Notes: a model not told the origin generated them from the sequence alone. Shown: positions 1-9,075, numbered from the stretch's first letter. The stretch is 64,000 nt of DNA from Pseudomonas izuensis (GCF_009861505.1 NZ_WTFT01000029.1:1-64000), one strand, 5' to 3'. Program-made: numbers and translations.

Positions 1-383
1 TTCGTCGAACACATAACTTGCAAACGACATAAAACCTGTGGGAGCAAGGCTTGCCCGCGATGCTCTATCAGGCCACCGGGATTTTTGGCAGGTCGAGGGT
101 CACGCCACCGCTAAATCGTGCGAAGGAACCGCTAATCGATTCATGGGGCACGCCCTTGGCCACGCTGCTGACGCCATCGCGGGCAAGCCTTGCTCCCACA
201 GGAATTTCGTCGAACACATAACTTGCAAACGACATAAAACCTGTGGGAGCAAGGCTTGCCCGCGATGCTCTATCAGGCCACCGGGATTTTCGGCAGGTCG
301 AGGGTCACGCCACCGCTAAATCGTGCGAAGGAACCGCTAATTGACTCATGGGGGACGCCTTTGGCTACGCTGCTGACGCCGTT
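1..383. repeat. Imperfect direct repeat, 205-bp offset, carrying the tail of the aldo/keto reductase gene
   Basis: Bases 1-174 match 206-379 at a constant offset of 205. Each copy holds a short spacer, a REP element (about 38-63 and 241-267) and the 3' end of the aldo/keto reductase gene. The first copy stops matching at about 174, where an inverted REP (174-201) begins. The second copy continues into the intact gene. The copies differ at only six positions within the coding part. More units could lie upstream, because the window begins inside the first copy. Confidence 0.9.
68..174 (-). pseudogene. 3' remnant of a second aldo/keto reductase gene copy
   Basis: On the minus strand this stretch encodes the last 34 or so residues of the neighbouring reductase, from VSSVAKGVPHESI to LPKIPVA and the stop. 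The upstream part is gone and replaced by a REP. All six nucleotide differences from the intact gene are synonymous third-position changes (in the codons for P, E, S, V, K and V). That suggests the fragment came from a homologous gene that had diverged under selection, rather than from a recent copy of the neighbour. It is too short to function. Confidence 0.8.
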
Positions 384-1325
384 GAGGCGCGCCAATTGCT
401 CGTCATTCAACTGTACATTCAACGCCCCCAGGGTGGCGTCCAGCTGCTCACGGGTGCGCGAGCCGAGAATCGGAATCAGTGCAGTGGTCGAACGTTTGGC
501 TTGCTCGCGCAGCCAGGCAATGGCCACATGGGTTGCACTGGCCGCCACTTCCTCGGCGACAGCCAGCAGGGTGTCGAGCAGGGCGGTTTCTCGGGCGCTT
601 TTCTCGGCGTGAACCAGCACGCCGAGTTTATTGGCGCGGTTGTCGCCCTCGGTGTGGCGGTACTTGCCCGTGAGGAAACCGCCACCCAGCGGCGACCAAA
701 GGGTTGCCGCCAGACCCAGCGCTTCGGCCATCGGCAGTTGCTCACGCTCGGCCGTGCGCTCGGCCAGACTGTACTCGACCTGAATCGCTGCAATGGGCGC
801 AAAACCGCGCACCTCGGCCAACAGGTCGGCACGGGCGATGCGCCACGCCGGAAAATTCGACAGTCCGGCGTAATGGATCTTGCCGGCCCGTACCAGATCG
901 TCGAAGCCACGCAGGATTTCTTCCATCGGCGTCACGCCATCACTCATGTGCGCCCAGAACAGATCGATGTGGTCGGTTTTCAACCGTTTCAAACTCTCTT
1001 CGACGGCACGAACCATGTTCTTGCGGTTGTTGCCGGTGTGGGAGACACCGGCTGCCGGCGTCGTCCCCAAGGTGTATTTGGTGGCGATGACCAGTTGATC
1101 CCGTTCAGCGGCGATGAATTCGCTGAGCATGCTTTCCGATTGGCCGCCCTGATAGCCGTTGGCGGTGTCGATAAAGTTGCCGCCAGCCTCAAGATAACCG
1201 TCGAAAATGCCCTTGGCTTCGTCACGCTCGGCACCATGGCCCCAACCGGTGCCAAAGTTGCCGGCGCCCAACGCCAGTTCGGAAACCCGCAGGCCGGTTT
1301 TGCGGCCAAAGACTTTGTAGTGCAT
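273..1325 (-). CDS. Aldo/keto reductase
   Basis: A 350-residue NAD(P)H-dependent aldo/keto reductase with a TIM-barrel fold. The family's catalytic tetrad is visible: Asp53 and Tyr58 in FIDTANGYQGG, Lys83 in ATKYT, and His126 in LFWAHMS. The C-terminal SFARFSGGVTLDLP is typical of bacterial AKRs of this size. The ATG is preceded by an AGGAGT-like site (CAGGAGTCATCCCC). The substrate cannot be told. The gene stands alone, facing away from the ATPase gene at 1569. Its 3' end is duplicated just downstream. Confidence 0.9.
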   Translation of the reverse strand: MHYKVFGRKTGLRVSELALGAGNFGTGWGHGAERDEAKGIFDGYLEAGGNFIDTANGYQGGQSESMLSEFIAAERDQLVIATKYTLGTTPAAGVSHTGNNRKNMVRAVEESLKRLKTDHIDLFWAHMSDGVTPMEEILRGFDDLVRAGKIHYAGLSNFPAWRIARADLLAEVRGFAPIAAIQVEYSLAERTAEREQLPMAEALGLAATLWSPLGGGFLTGKYRHTEGDNRANKLGVLVHAEKSARETALLDTLLAVAEEVAASATHVAIAWLREQAKRSTTALIPILGSRTREQLDATLGALNVQLNDEQLARLNGVSSVAKGVPHESISGSFARFSGGVTLDLPKIPVA

Positions 1326-1433
1326 GGGGATGACTCCTGAAGGAAGCGGTTGGGTGGATATAAATTACCAACAACATTTATTAAATATGATGGAGATAAT
1401 CTAATTCGTCAACGTCCTTTTAAGCCGCCGCCC

Positions 1434-1524
1434 TGTAGGAGCTGGCTTGTCAGCGAAAGCGTTCTTTCCCGCAATGAATTTGCCGATTGACCCACCGCGT
1501 TCGTTGGCAAGCCAGCTCCTGCAA
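1434..1524. repeat. REP inverted pair (REPIN), diverged variant
   Basis: GTAGGAGCTGGCTTGTCAGC and the inverted GGCAAGCCAGCTCCTGC flank a short spacer. It resembles the other REPINs in this window but has GCTGGCT where most have GCGAGCT. It lies between the reductase and ATPase promoters. Confidence 0.7.
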
Positions 1525-1568
1525 AGGGAGCGGTGTAGTCATCATCGACTAGTGGCATACTGCCGCGC

Positions 1569-2687
1569 ATGAATGTCGACTCCCCCCTCAGTGCCTGGCA
1601 ACACGCCATCGAACAAAAGGGTTTCGTCCAGGACGAAGCCCAGGAGCATGCCGTCTGGGCCTTGCAAAAGTGCCATGAAGCCTTGCATGAAGGGCGTGTG
1701 CCAATTGCCGGGGTTTACCTTTGGGGCCCGGTGGGGCGGGGGAAGACCTGGTTGATGGACCAGTTCTACCAACATCTGCGGGTTCCGGCCCGGCGCCAGC
1801 ACTTTCATCATTTCATGGGCTGGGTGCATCAGCGTTCGTTTCAGCTCACCGGCACCGCCGACCCGCTGAAGGCCCTGGCGCGTGAATTGAGCGAAGAAGT
1901 GCGGGTGTTGTGCTTCGACGAATTGTTCGTCAATGACATCGGTGACGCGATCATTCTCGGGCGCTTGTTCCAGGTGATGTTCGAGCAGGGTGTGGTGGTG
2001 GTCTGCACCTCCAATCTTCCTCCGGACAAGCTGTACGCCGATGGCTTCAACCGTGACCGCTTTGTGCCCGCCATCATCGCGATCAAGCAGCATATGCAGG
2101 TCATTGCGGTGGACGGCGGCGAAGATCATCGCCTGCATCCGGGGCAGGGCCTGCAGCGTTACTGGGTAGTCGAGCCCGGACGCACCAGCGCACTGGATGA
2201 AGTATTCAAGCGGTTGACCGTCGACCAAGGGGCATCCAGCGAAGCGATCAAGGTCGGCTATCGCTCGCTGGATGTGGTGCGGGTGAGCAACACCGTGCTC
2301 TGGTGTCGTTACGCCGATCTGTGCGAACAACCGTTTGCCGCGATGGATTTCATGGCTTTGTGCGACACCTTCGGCGTTATCCTGTTGAGTGACGTACCCA
2401 ATTTGAGCGCGCAAAAACGTCCGGGGCGTATCGCCCGAGGCACTGAGGACGGGGCTTCGCGGGTCGAGGCCGGGGATCGGGAATTGCCGCAGTTGTCGGT
2501 GCATGACGACGGTGTGCGGCGTTTCATTGCCCTGGTGGACGAGTGCTACGACCGCAAAGTGCCGCTGTACCTCGAAGCGCAGGTGCCGATGGATTCGCTC
2601 TACACCGAGGGTTACCTGGAATTCCCGTTCCGCCGCACCCTCAGTCGCTTGCAGGAAATGCAGCTGGAACGTTTCGCGCAGGTTTGA
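1569..2687 (+). CDS. zapE: AFG1/ZapE-family ATPase
   Basis: 372 residues, the usual length for the AFG1/ZapE P-loop ATPases. Walker A is GPVGRGKT with Lys59; Walker B is VLCFDELFV; a sensor-like VVCTSNLPP follows. The conserved C-terminal block (VPLYLEAQVPMDSLY and FRRTLSRLQEM) is present. In E. coli ZapE is linked to the division ring; mitochondrial AFG1 homologues act in protein quality control. Pseudomonas genomes often carry more than one family member, and this one is not beside ribosomal genes, so it may be a paralogue; the symbol is given at family level. Confidence 0.85.
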   Translation: MNVDSPLSAWQHAIEQKGFVQDEAQEHAVWALQKCHEALHEGRVPIAGVYLWGPVGRGKTWLMDQFYQHLRVPARRQHFHHFMGWVHQRSFQLTGTADPLKALARELSEEVRVLCFDELFVNDIGDAIILGRLFQVMFEQGVVVVCTSNLPPDKLYADGFNRDRFVPAIIAIKQHMQVIAVDGGEDHRLHPGQGLQRYWVVEPGRTSALDEVFKRLTVDQGASSEAIKVGYRSLDVVRVSNTVLWCRYADLCEQPFAAMDFMALCDTFGVILLSDVPNLSAQKRPGRIARGTEDGASRVEAGDRELPQLSVHDDGVRRFIALVDECYDRKVPLYLEAQVPMDSLYTEGYLEFPFRRTLSRLQEMQLERFAQV

Positions 2688-2736
2688 ACATCAGGAGCCA
2701 TCAGCTTCTGAGGGTTTGTATTCAGGAGACATCAGC

Positions 2737-3318
2737 ATGAATCAGCCCCTGTCACACCATTTGTTGACCATGGCTTACCAGAACGCCTGGGCCAATCACC
2801 GGCTGGCCAAGGCCTGGTGCCAGTTGAGTCCGCAGGAGCTGGCCGCTCCTCGGGTCAGCTTCTTTCCCAGTATTCGCGCGACCCTCAATCACATCCTGAC
2901 CTGCGACTGGTTTTACGTGGATGCCCTGGAGCGGGAGTTGCGCGGTGACGATCCCCATCCCGATTGCTACGTGTTTTTCCGCGACGACGAGCCGTTCGTC
3001 CATGCCCCGGACCTCAAGCGCGTGCAGGCTCAGGTCGACCGGCGACTGATCGCCTACTGCGAGCAAATGCGCGATGCGGATCTGCACAAGGTCGTCACCA
3101 TCGCCCGGGACACGCCGCAACATGAAAGCCGTTTGCGCATGTTGTCGCACCTGTTCGAGCACCAGATCCATCATCGCGGCCAGACCCATGCCATGCTCAG
3201 CGGCACGTCGGTGAAACCGCCGCAATTGGACGAGTTTTTCTGTTCCGGCGAGTCGCATCTGCGGGCCGAGGACTTTGCCGAGCTGGGGTGGACCGAAGCG
3301 CTGATCTGGGGACATTGA
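2737..3318 (+). CDS. DinB-family protein (four-helix metalloprotein)
   Basis: 193 residues from the ATG at 2737, which has CAGGAGAC 5 bases upstream; the open frame extends further 5' but that part overlaps the ATPase gene and has no ribosome site. The DinB/YfiT-type metal-binding histidines are recognisable: His52 in LNHILTCDWFY, His142 and His146 in FEHQIHHRGQTHAML. Family members are thiol-dependent hydrolases or transferases, or damage-inducible proteins of unknown substrate. The gene is 49 bp after the ATPase gene and may be cotranscribed. Confidence 0.85.
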   Translation: MNQPLSHHLLTMAYQNAWANHRLAKAWCQLSPQELAAPRVSFFPSIRATLNHILTCDWFYVDALERELRGDDPHPDCYVFFRDDEPFVHAPDLKRVQAQVDRRLIAYCEQMRDADLHKVVTIARDTPQHESRLRMLSHLFEHQIHHRGQTHAMLSGTSVKPPQLDEFFCSGESHLRAEDFAELGWTEALIWGH

Positions 3319-3421
3319 AATCTTTTGATTTTCAATGGTTGTCGCCACCGACACGCTCGCGATATCGTCGCCAGGCCTTCCAGGGCGAACTGCGCACTGG
3401 GGCTATTCAATGTGATCGAGG

Positions 3422-3919
3422 ATGGAAATGGATTCCGCGGAAATACTTGTGTTGCAAGCCAGCTACAGCAACCCGGTGCACGCCGAGGCGATCGGCCTGG
3501 TGCTCAACAGCTACGCCGAGGACCCGATGGGGGGCGGTCATTCCTTGCCTGCCGCGGTGCTGGAGCAGCTACCGGGTGAGTTGGCCAAGCGTGCCCATGC
3601 GTTCAGCGTCCTGGCCTTTGTCGGTGGCGAGCCGGCCGGGCTGGTCAATTGCTTTGAAGGGTTTTCGACCTTTGCCTGCCGGCCATTGGTCAACGTGCAC
3701 GATGTGGCGGTGGTACCAAAGTTTCGCGGGTTGGGCTTGAGCCAGCGAATGCTGCAAAAGGTCGAAGACATTGCCCGTCAGCGCGGCTGCTGCAAAATCA
3801 CCCTGGAAGTACTGGAAGGCAATGCGGTGGCACAGGCGTCTTATGACAAGTTCGGCTTTGCCCCTGGCGAATTCGACCCGGCGCACGGGCGCATGATGTT
3901 CTGGATCAAGCCACTTTGA
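3422..3919 (+). CDS. GNAT-family N-acetyltransferase
   Basis: 165 residues. The acetyl-CoA binding motif A is seen as VHDVAVVPKFRGLGLSQRMLQKVEDIA, split here as VHDVAVVPKFRGLGLSQRML followed by QKVEDIA. The downstream CCKITLEVLEGNAVAQASYDK and FGF block is the usual GNAT strand-helix pair. Starts at 3422 or at the in-frame ATG at 3428. The acceptor substrate is unknown. Confidence 0.85.
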   Translation: MEMDSAEILVLQASYSNPVHAEAIGLVLNSYAEDPMGGGHSLPAAVLEQLPGELAKRAHAFSVLAFVGGEPAGLVNCFEGFSTFACRPLVNVHDVAVVPKFRGLGLSQRMLQKVEDIARQRGCCKITLEVLEGNAVAQASYDKFGFAPGEFDPAHGRMMFWIKPL

Positions 3920-3928
3920 TCCGGGCAT

Positions 3929-3954
3929 AAAAAAGGGCGTCCATCAGGACGCCC
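3929..3954 (-). terminator. Intrinsic terminator for the small secreted-protein gene
   Basis: Perfect 8-bp stem GGGCGTCC / GGACGCCC with a 4-base loop. On the minus strand it is followed by six Ts. It lies 45 bp past the stop codon at 3999 and may also slow transcription from the GNAT gene on the other strand. Confidence 0.85.
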
Positions 3955-3998
3955 AATAGTCTTCTCTGACTGAAGAGCAGCAGTCAGAGGCGTAACAA

Positions 3999-4214
3999 TC
4001 ATTTCGGTCTGTAAGACTCGGTCATTTGTGCGGTTTGATCGTCCGGTACTCGCAGTTCATGGGTCTGGCTTTGCGTGATGTTGCCCAATGCCACTTGCTG
4101 GTTGTAGCGCAAGGTTTCGTAGTAGTACCTCATGCGTTCGGCTCCGCCTTCGGCAAAGGCGCCAGCGGAGCCCAGCGTCGTGAGGACCGCGAGAATCAGC
4201 GTAGTACGTTTCAT
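3999..4214 (-). CDS. Small secreted protein, Pseudomonas type
   Basis: 71 residues. The start at 4214 is chosen because it gives a clean signal peptide (MKRTTLILAVLTTLGSAGAF with Ala21 and cleavage before EGG) and has GGGAGG upstream. The longer frame to 4256 adds only a polar leader. The mature part, about 50 residues, is hydrophilic with several Tyr (RMRYYYETLRYNQQ). I do not recognise a function. It has its own terminator at 3929-3954. Confidence 0.75.
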   Translation of the reverse strand: MKRTTLILAVLTTLGSAGAFAEGGAERMRYYYETLRYNQQVALGNITQSQTHELRVPDDQTAQMTESYRPK

Positions 4215-4509
4215 GGTGTGCCTCCCACTTACAGATGTCGGATGCCTTTCGTCCATGAGTCAATCAATCAAAATCGAACCCTCATTATCCGCCGATTCTG
4301 TTAAATGGGAATTAACTGCGCCTGGAGATTTCTGCCCGGTCCAGGCACAAGTTTCCTGCAACCACAGAAGCTGTGGGAGCAAGCGCGCTCACAGGTTTGA
4401 AGGGTGTATCAGCAGGAAAGTGTGAAAAAAATTCGAGAATGGCCAGGTTGGGTGGCGGGCCTGGGTGATGCGCAAGCAGGCTGTGCTGCTTGCGATTCAA
4501 GCGAGGGGG

Positions 4510-4686
4510 TCAGGCGTGGGGAGCACGTTGGATCACGGGTAAGGGCTGTTGATTCTGGATTAGCGCGCGCAGTTGCGCCAACTCCTGCCTCAACTGTTCA
4601 CGCTCGTCTTTCAACTGGCGCAATTCCTCGCGGCGGATCGTGACGTAAAGGGTTTGTGCCGGCAGTGCATTGTGTACTGTGCCCAT
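4510..4686 (-). CDS. Small coiled-coil protein (58 aa)
   Basis: An ATG at 4686 with GAGGTGAGC just upstream opens a 58-residue frame ending at 4510. It reads MGTVHNALPAQTLYVTIRRE, then a charged heptad-like stretch (ELRQLKDEREQLRQELAQLR) that should form a leucine-zipper coiled coil, then a Pro-rich tail. Codon use is typical of the genome and the ribosome site is good, so I take it as real. Function unknown; an oligomeric small regulator or adaptor is possible. Confidence 0.65.
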   Translation of the reverse strand: MGTVHNALPAQTLYVTIRREELRQLKDEREQLRQELAQLRALIQNQQPLPVIQRAPHA

Positions 4687-4850
4687 TGCTCACCTCGCAA
4701 ATGGCGTGTCTCAACTGTAAATCCGCCCCGACATCGGAGCCAGAATTACTATCGGCGCCAATTTTGATTTCTTTTGCCCATGAAGGGAACTTTTTTATTT
4801 TTCAGTGTCGTTGTGTCTTCGGCACGATTCCCGACGTTATCTGTCTGGAT

Positions 4851-4865
4851 CGGGCACAATGCCCG
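4851..4865. promoter_or_regulatory. Short inverted repeat upstream of gnd
   Basis: CGGGCA-CAA-TGCCCG, about 95 bp before the gnd start, in the interval between the divergent small gene and gnd-zwf. It could be an operator or a small hairpin. It does not match the TTGT-N-ACAA form expected for HexR. Weak evidence. Confidence 0.3.
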
Positions 4866-4958
4866 GAAACTTCATGCCAGCGCTCTGGACTAACCTCAAT
4901 AGTCGCGTTGGGCTATAACCAATGACACACTTTTATTTGTAGTAGGGAGCATCAGCAC

Positions 4959-5939
4959 ATGCAACTCGGGATTATTGGACTGGGCCGCATGGGCGGTAAT
5001 ATTGCGCGGCGCCTGATGCTCAACGGGCATACCACCGTTGTGTACGACCGCAATACCGCCTTCGTCGACACCTTGACCGAAGAAGGCGCCACCGGCGTTG
5101 CCGATTTGCCAGCCCTGGTCGCTGGCCTGGCCAAACCGCGAGCGGTGTGGGTCATGCTGCCTGCAGGCGCACCGACCGAAGACACCATCGAAACCCTGAG
5201 CACCTTGCTCGAAGCCGGCGATACCATCATTGACGGCGGCAACACCCACTATAAGGACGACATCCGCCGGGCCAAGACCCTCTCGGAAAAAGGCCTGCAC
5301 TATATCGACGTGGGCACTTCCGGCGGTGTCTGGGGCCTGGAGCGCGGTTACTGCATGATGATCGGCGGCGATGCCGAGACCGTCACACGCCTTGATCCGC
5401 TGTTCGCCAGCCTGGCCCCGGGCATGGGCGACATCCCGCGTACCAAAGACCGCAAGTCTGACGACGATCGTGCCGAGCACGGTTACATCCATGCCGGCCC
5501 GGCGGGCGCCGGGCATTTTGTGAAGATGATCCACAACGGCATCGAATACGGAATGATGCAGGCCTTTGCCGAAGGCTTCGACATCCTCAAGACCAAGTCC
5601 AGCTCCCGCCTGCCGGAAGACCAGCGCTTCGACTTGAACGTGGCTGACATCGCCGAAGTCTGGCGCCGTGGCAGCGTGGTCTCGTCGTGGTTGCTCGACC
5701 TGACGGCCGATGCATTGGCCAGTGATAAGGATCTCGACGGTTTTTCCGGTTCCGTAGCGGACAGCGGTGAAGGTCAATGGACCATCGAAGCCGCCATGGA
5801 ACAAGCGGTACCGGTGCCTGTGCTGTCGAACTCCCTGTTCTCCCGCTATCGTTCCCGTGGTCAGGGTACCTTTGGCGACAAGATTCTCTCGGCACAGCGC
5901 TTCGGCTTTGGCGGCCACGTGGAGACACCTAAAAAATGA
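4959..5939 (+). CDS. gnd: 6-phosphogluconate dehydrogenase, decarboxylating (short NAD-type)
   Basis: 326 residues, the short GntZ/YqeC-like form rather than the 470-residue E. coli form. N-terminal Rossmann motif GLGRMGG; IIDGGNTHYKDD and TSGGVWGLERGYCMMIGG are the family's substrate loops; GHFVKMIHNGIEYGMMQA carries the catalytic Lys. It oxidises 6-phosphogluconate to ribulose 5-phosphate and CO2. GTAGGGAGC is 10 bases before the ATG. It overlaps zwf by the ATGA motif, so the two consecutive pentose phosphate enzymes are translationally coupled. Confidence 0.95.
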   Translation: MQLGIIGLGRMGGNIARRLMLNGHTTVVYDRNTAFVDTLTEEGATGVADLPALVAGLAKPRAVWVMLPAGAPTEDTIETLSTLLEAGDTIIDGGNTHYKDDIRRAKTLSEKGLHYIDVGTSGGVWGLERGYCMMIGGDAETVTRLDPLFASLAPGMGDIPRTKDRKSDDDRAEHGYIHAGPAGAGHFVKMIHNGIEYGMMQAFAEGFDILKTKSSSRLPEDQRFDLNVADIAEVWRRGSVVSSWLLDLTADALASDKDLDGFSGSVADSGEGQWTIEAAMEQAVPVPVLSNSLFSRYRSRGQGTFGDKILSAQRFGFGGHVETPKK

Positions 5940-7459
5940 CGCATGCGATCCGCAGAAAATCCAAGGCCGAAACCGCGCCACCGACCACGCTGTTTCTGTT
6001 CGGCGCCCATGGTGATCTGGTCAAGCGCCTGCTGATGCCGGCGCTGTATAACCTCAAGCGCGACGGTTTACTCGGGGATGGACTGCGGATCATCGGCGTT
6101 GACCACAACGCCATCAGCGATGAAGGCTTCGCGAAAAAACTCGAAGACTTCATTCGCAGCGAAGTGGCCGGCAAAGTCGGCAAGGGCGATCAATCCCTTG
6201 ATCCGGATTTGTGGGCCCAGCTCGCCAAAGGCATCAGCTACGTCCAGGGTGATTTCCTGGACGACAGCACTTATCAAGCGCTGGCGGCGAAAATCGCCGA
6301 CAGCGGCACCGGCAACGCGGTGTTCTACCTGGCCACCGCGCCACGTTTTTTCAGTGAAGTTGTACGCCGCCTCGGCGCTTGCGGGCTGCTCGAAGAGAGC
6401 CCCGAGGCGTTCAGAAGGGTGGTGATCGAAAAACCCTTCGGTTCCGATCTGCCCACCGCTGAGGCATTGAATGCCTGCTTGCTCAAGGTCATGTCAGAGA
6501 AGCAGATCTACCGGATCGATCATTACCTGGGCAAGGAGACCGTGCAGAACATTCTGATCAGCCGCTTCTCCAACAGCCTGTTCGAAGCGTTCTGGAACAA
6601 TCATTACATCGATCATGTGCAGATCACCGCCGCCGAAACCGTCGGCGTGGAAACCCGTGGCAGTTTCTACGAAAACACCGGGGCGCTGCGGGACATGGTG
6701 CCCAATCACCTGTTCCAGTTGCTGGCGATGGTGGCCATGGAGCCGCCGGCCGCCTTCGGTGCCGATGCGGTGCGGGGCGAGAAGGCCAAGGTTGTCGGCG
6801 CGATTCGTCCGTGGTCGATTGAAGAGGCACGGGCCAACTCGGTGCGCGGCCAGTACACCGCGGGTGAAGTCGATGGCAAAACCTTGCCGGGTTATCGCCA
6901 GGAAGAGCGGGTCGCGCCTGACAGCAACACCGAAACCTATGTGGCCCTCAAGGTGATGATCGATAACTGGCGTTGGGTCGGCGTGCCGTTCTACCTGCGC
7001 ACCGGCAAGCGCATGAGTGTGCGTGACACCGAAATTGTCATCTGCTTCAAACCGGCACCGTATGCGCAGTTCCGCGATACCGAGGTCGATGAACTCGCGC
7101 CAACCTACCTGCGTATCCAGATCCAGCCCAACGAAGGCATGTGGTTCGATCTGCTGGCCAAGCGGCCGGGCCAGGCCCTGAAGATGGACAACATCGAATT
7201 GGGTTTTGCCTACAAGGATTTCTTCAAAATGCAGCCGTCAACCGGCTACGAAACCCTGATCTACGATTGCCTGACCGGTGATCAGACGCTGTTCCAGCGT
7301 GCCGACAACATCGAAAACGGCTGGCGTGCGGTTCAGCCGTTCCTCGACGCCTGGCAACAGGATGCAACGGTGCAGGGCTATGCCGCGGGTGAAGACGGAC
7401 CACAGGCCGCCGAAGCCTTGCTGACGCGCGACGGTCGCGTCTGGCATGGCCTCGGATGA
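5936..7459 (+). CDS. zwf: Glucose-6-phosphate 1-dehydrogenase
   Basis: 507 residues, full length for the family. The NAD(P)-binding motif GAHGDL is at 23-28; the active-site signature RIDHYLGKE is at 193-201; EKPFGSDL is at 165-172. It makes 6-phosphogluconolactone, feeding gnd and the Entner-Doudoroff route. The start overlaps the gnd stop by four bases. Pseudomonas usually has a second zwf in a hexR-zwf-pgl cluster, so this one, paired with gnd, is probably the paralogue. No hairpin terminator is seen; a REPIN follows. Confidence 0.95.
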   Translation: MTHAIRRKSKAETAPPTTLFLFGAHGDLVKRLLMPALYNLKRDGLLGDGLRIIGVDHNAISDEGFAKKLEDFIRSEVAGKVGKGDQSLDPDLWAQLAKGISYVQGDFLDDSTYQALAAKIADSGTGNAVFYLATAPRFFSEVVRRLGACGLLEESPEAFRRVVIEKPFGSDLPTAEALNACLLKVMSEKQIYRIDHYLGKETVQNILISRFSNSLFEAFWNNHYIDHVQITAAETVGVETRGSFYENTGALRDMVPNHLFQLLAMVAMEPPAAFGADAVRGEKAKVVGAIRPWSIEEARANSVRGQYTAGEVDGKTLPGYRQEERVAPDSNTETYVALKVMIDNWRWVGVPFYLRTGKRMSVRDTEIVICFKPAPYAQFRDTEVDELAPTYLRIQIQPNEGMWFDLLAKRPGQALKMDNIELGFAYKDFFKMQPSTGYETLIYDCLTGDQTLFQRADNIENGWRAVQPFLDAWQQDATVQGYAAGEDGPQAAEALLTRDGRVWHGLG

Positions 7460-7467
7460 TCGATGCC

Positions 7468-7570
7468 CTGTAGGAGCGAGCTTGCTCGCGATGAACACGA
7501 GAACGACGCGGGCATTCAGGATGCCAGCGTCATCGTTGACGACCATCGCGAGCAAGCTCGCTCCTGCAGG
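7468..7570. repeat. REPIN
   Basis: Two REP arms in opposite orientation (GTAGGAGCGAGCTTGCTCGC and its complement) separated by about 60 bp. It lies between convergent zwf and nhaB. Confidence 0.9.
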
Positions 7571-7572
7571 TT

Positions 7573-9075
7573 TTACAACCAGTAGCTCACCGCATACCAC
7601 CCCAGAATCCCCATCACCACCGTATACGGCAACGCCATCCACACCATGCGCCCGTAAGACAGCCGAATCAGCGGTGCAATCGCCGACGTCAACAGGAACA
7701 GGAACGCGGCCTGTCCATTGGGCGTGGCAACGCTTGGCAAATTGGTGCCCGTATTGATCGCGATGGCCAGCGTCTCGAAATGCTCACGGCTCATGTGCCC
7801 TGAGACGAATGCCTGTTTCACTTCAGTGATGTAGATCGTTGCCACGAACACGTTGTCGCTGATGGCCGAGAGCAAGCCATTGGCAATGAACAGCATGCCC
7901 GGTTGTTGATCGGCCGGCAGGGCCAGAACCCACTGAATCAAGGGTGTGAACAGTTGCTGATCGTGAATCACCGCCACCACGGCAAAAAACACCACCAGCA
8001 GGGCGGTGAACGGCATTGCGTCCTTGAACGCCGTACCGAGACGGTGCTCGTCGGTAATCCCGGTGAACGCCGTGATCAACACAATCACCATCAAACCGAT
8101 CAAACCCACTTGCGCCACATGAAACGCCAGCCCGGCAATCAGGATCAGTGCGGCCACGGCCTGCACGATCAGCGCTGCGCGCTGGCGTGCGGTACGTTCG
8201 ATATCGTCCTGGGCTGCGTAATTGGCCAACACCGCCCGTACGTTGTCCGGCAGCAACGTGCCGTAACCGAACCAGCGCAGTTTCTCCAGCAGGACGCAGG
8301 TCACCAGGCCGGCGCCCAATACCGGCAGCGAAACCGGCGCGATCTTCAGAAAGAATTCGGCGAAGTGCCAACCCATCTCATGGCCGATCAACAGGTTCTG
8401 CGGTTCGCCCACCAGCGTACAGACGCCACCCAGCGCCGTACCCACGGCACCGTGCATCAGCAGGCTGCGCAGGAAGGCGCGAAATTGATCGAGGTCGTCA
8501 TGGTGGAGCGTGGGCAGGTATTGGTCATCGCCGAACTCACTGTCCTGTCGCGGATCTGTGCCTGAAGCCACGCGGTGGTACACCGAATAAAAGCCGACGG
8601 CCGCACTGATGATGACGGCGGTCACGGTCAAGGCATCAAGGAACGCCGACAGAAACGCCGACAAAAAACAGAACATCAACGCAAGCATGGCCTTGGAGTG
8701 CACGCCAAGCAGCAAGCGCGAGAACAGAAACAACAGCAGGTCTTTCATGAAGTAGATGCCGGCCACCATAAACATCAGCAGCAGGATCACCGGAAAGTTG
8801 TGCACCAGTTCGTCATAAAGCGCCTGGGGCGTGGTCATTTTCAGCAACAGTGCTTCGACCAGCAACAAGCCACCGGGCATTAACGGATAGCATTTGAGTG
8901 CCATGGCCAGGGTGAAGATAAACTCCAGTACCAACAGCCAACCCGCAACGACCGGACCGGCGCTCCAAAACACCAGTGCGTTGATAATTAGAAAACCAAC
9001 AATACAGATTTTGTACCAGCGGGGTGAGTTGCCGAGAAAGTTATGCGCGAACGCCTGGGTCATGGAACCGGACAT
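7573..9075 (-). CDS. nhaB: Na+/H+ antiporter NhaB
   Basis: 500 residues, 10-12 hydrophobic segments. The sequence around KIAPVSLPVLGAGL, FLSAFLDALTVTAVIISAA and NGLLSAISDNVFVATIYI is characteristic of NhaB, with the membrane Asp residues of the ion path in the FLDALT and SDNVF segments. It exports Na+ in exchange for protons at the inner membrane. AAGGAGT lies seven bases before the ATG at 9075. Single gene; its 3' end abuts a REPIN. Confidence 0.95.
   Translation of the reverse strand: MSGSMTQAFAHNFLGNSPRWYKICIVGFLIINALVFWSAGPVVAGWLLVLEFIFTLAMALKCYPLMPGGLLLVEALLLKMTTPQALYDELVHNFPVILLLMFMVAGIYFMKDLLLFLFSRLLLGVHSKAMLALMFCFLSAFLSAFLDALTVTAVIISAAVGFYSVYHRVASGTDPRQDSEFGDDQYLPTLHHDDLDQFRAFLRSLLMHGAVGTALGGVCTLVGEPQNLLIGHEMGWHFAEFFLKIAPVSLPVLGAGLVTCVLLEKLRWFGYGTLLPDNVRAVLANYAAQDDIERTARQRAALIVQAVAALILIAGLAFHVAQVGLIGLMVIVLITAFTGITDEHRLGTAFKDAMPFTALLVVFFAVVAVIHDQQLFTPLIQWVLALPADQQPGMLFIANGLLSAISDNVFVATIYITEVKQAFVSGHMSREHFETLAIAINTGTNLPSVATPNGQAAFLFLLTSAIAPLIRLSYGRMVWMALPYTVVMGILGWYAVSYWL

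Noticed and set aside
1..270. REP-flanked DNA as a possible insertion sequence or transposon end
   Set aside because: No transposase frame; the content is REPs plus a reductase gene tail.
348..1340. 330-codon open frame on the plus strand
   Set aside because: It is the antisense of the aldo/keto reductase gene; its product has no recognisable domain and the reductase has its catalytic residues.
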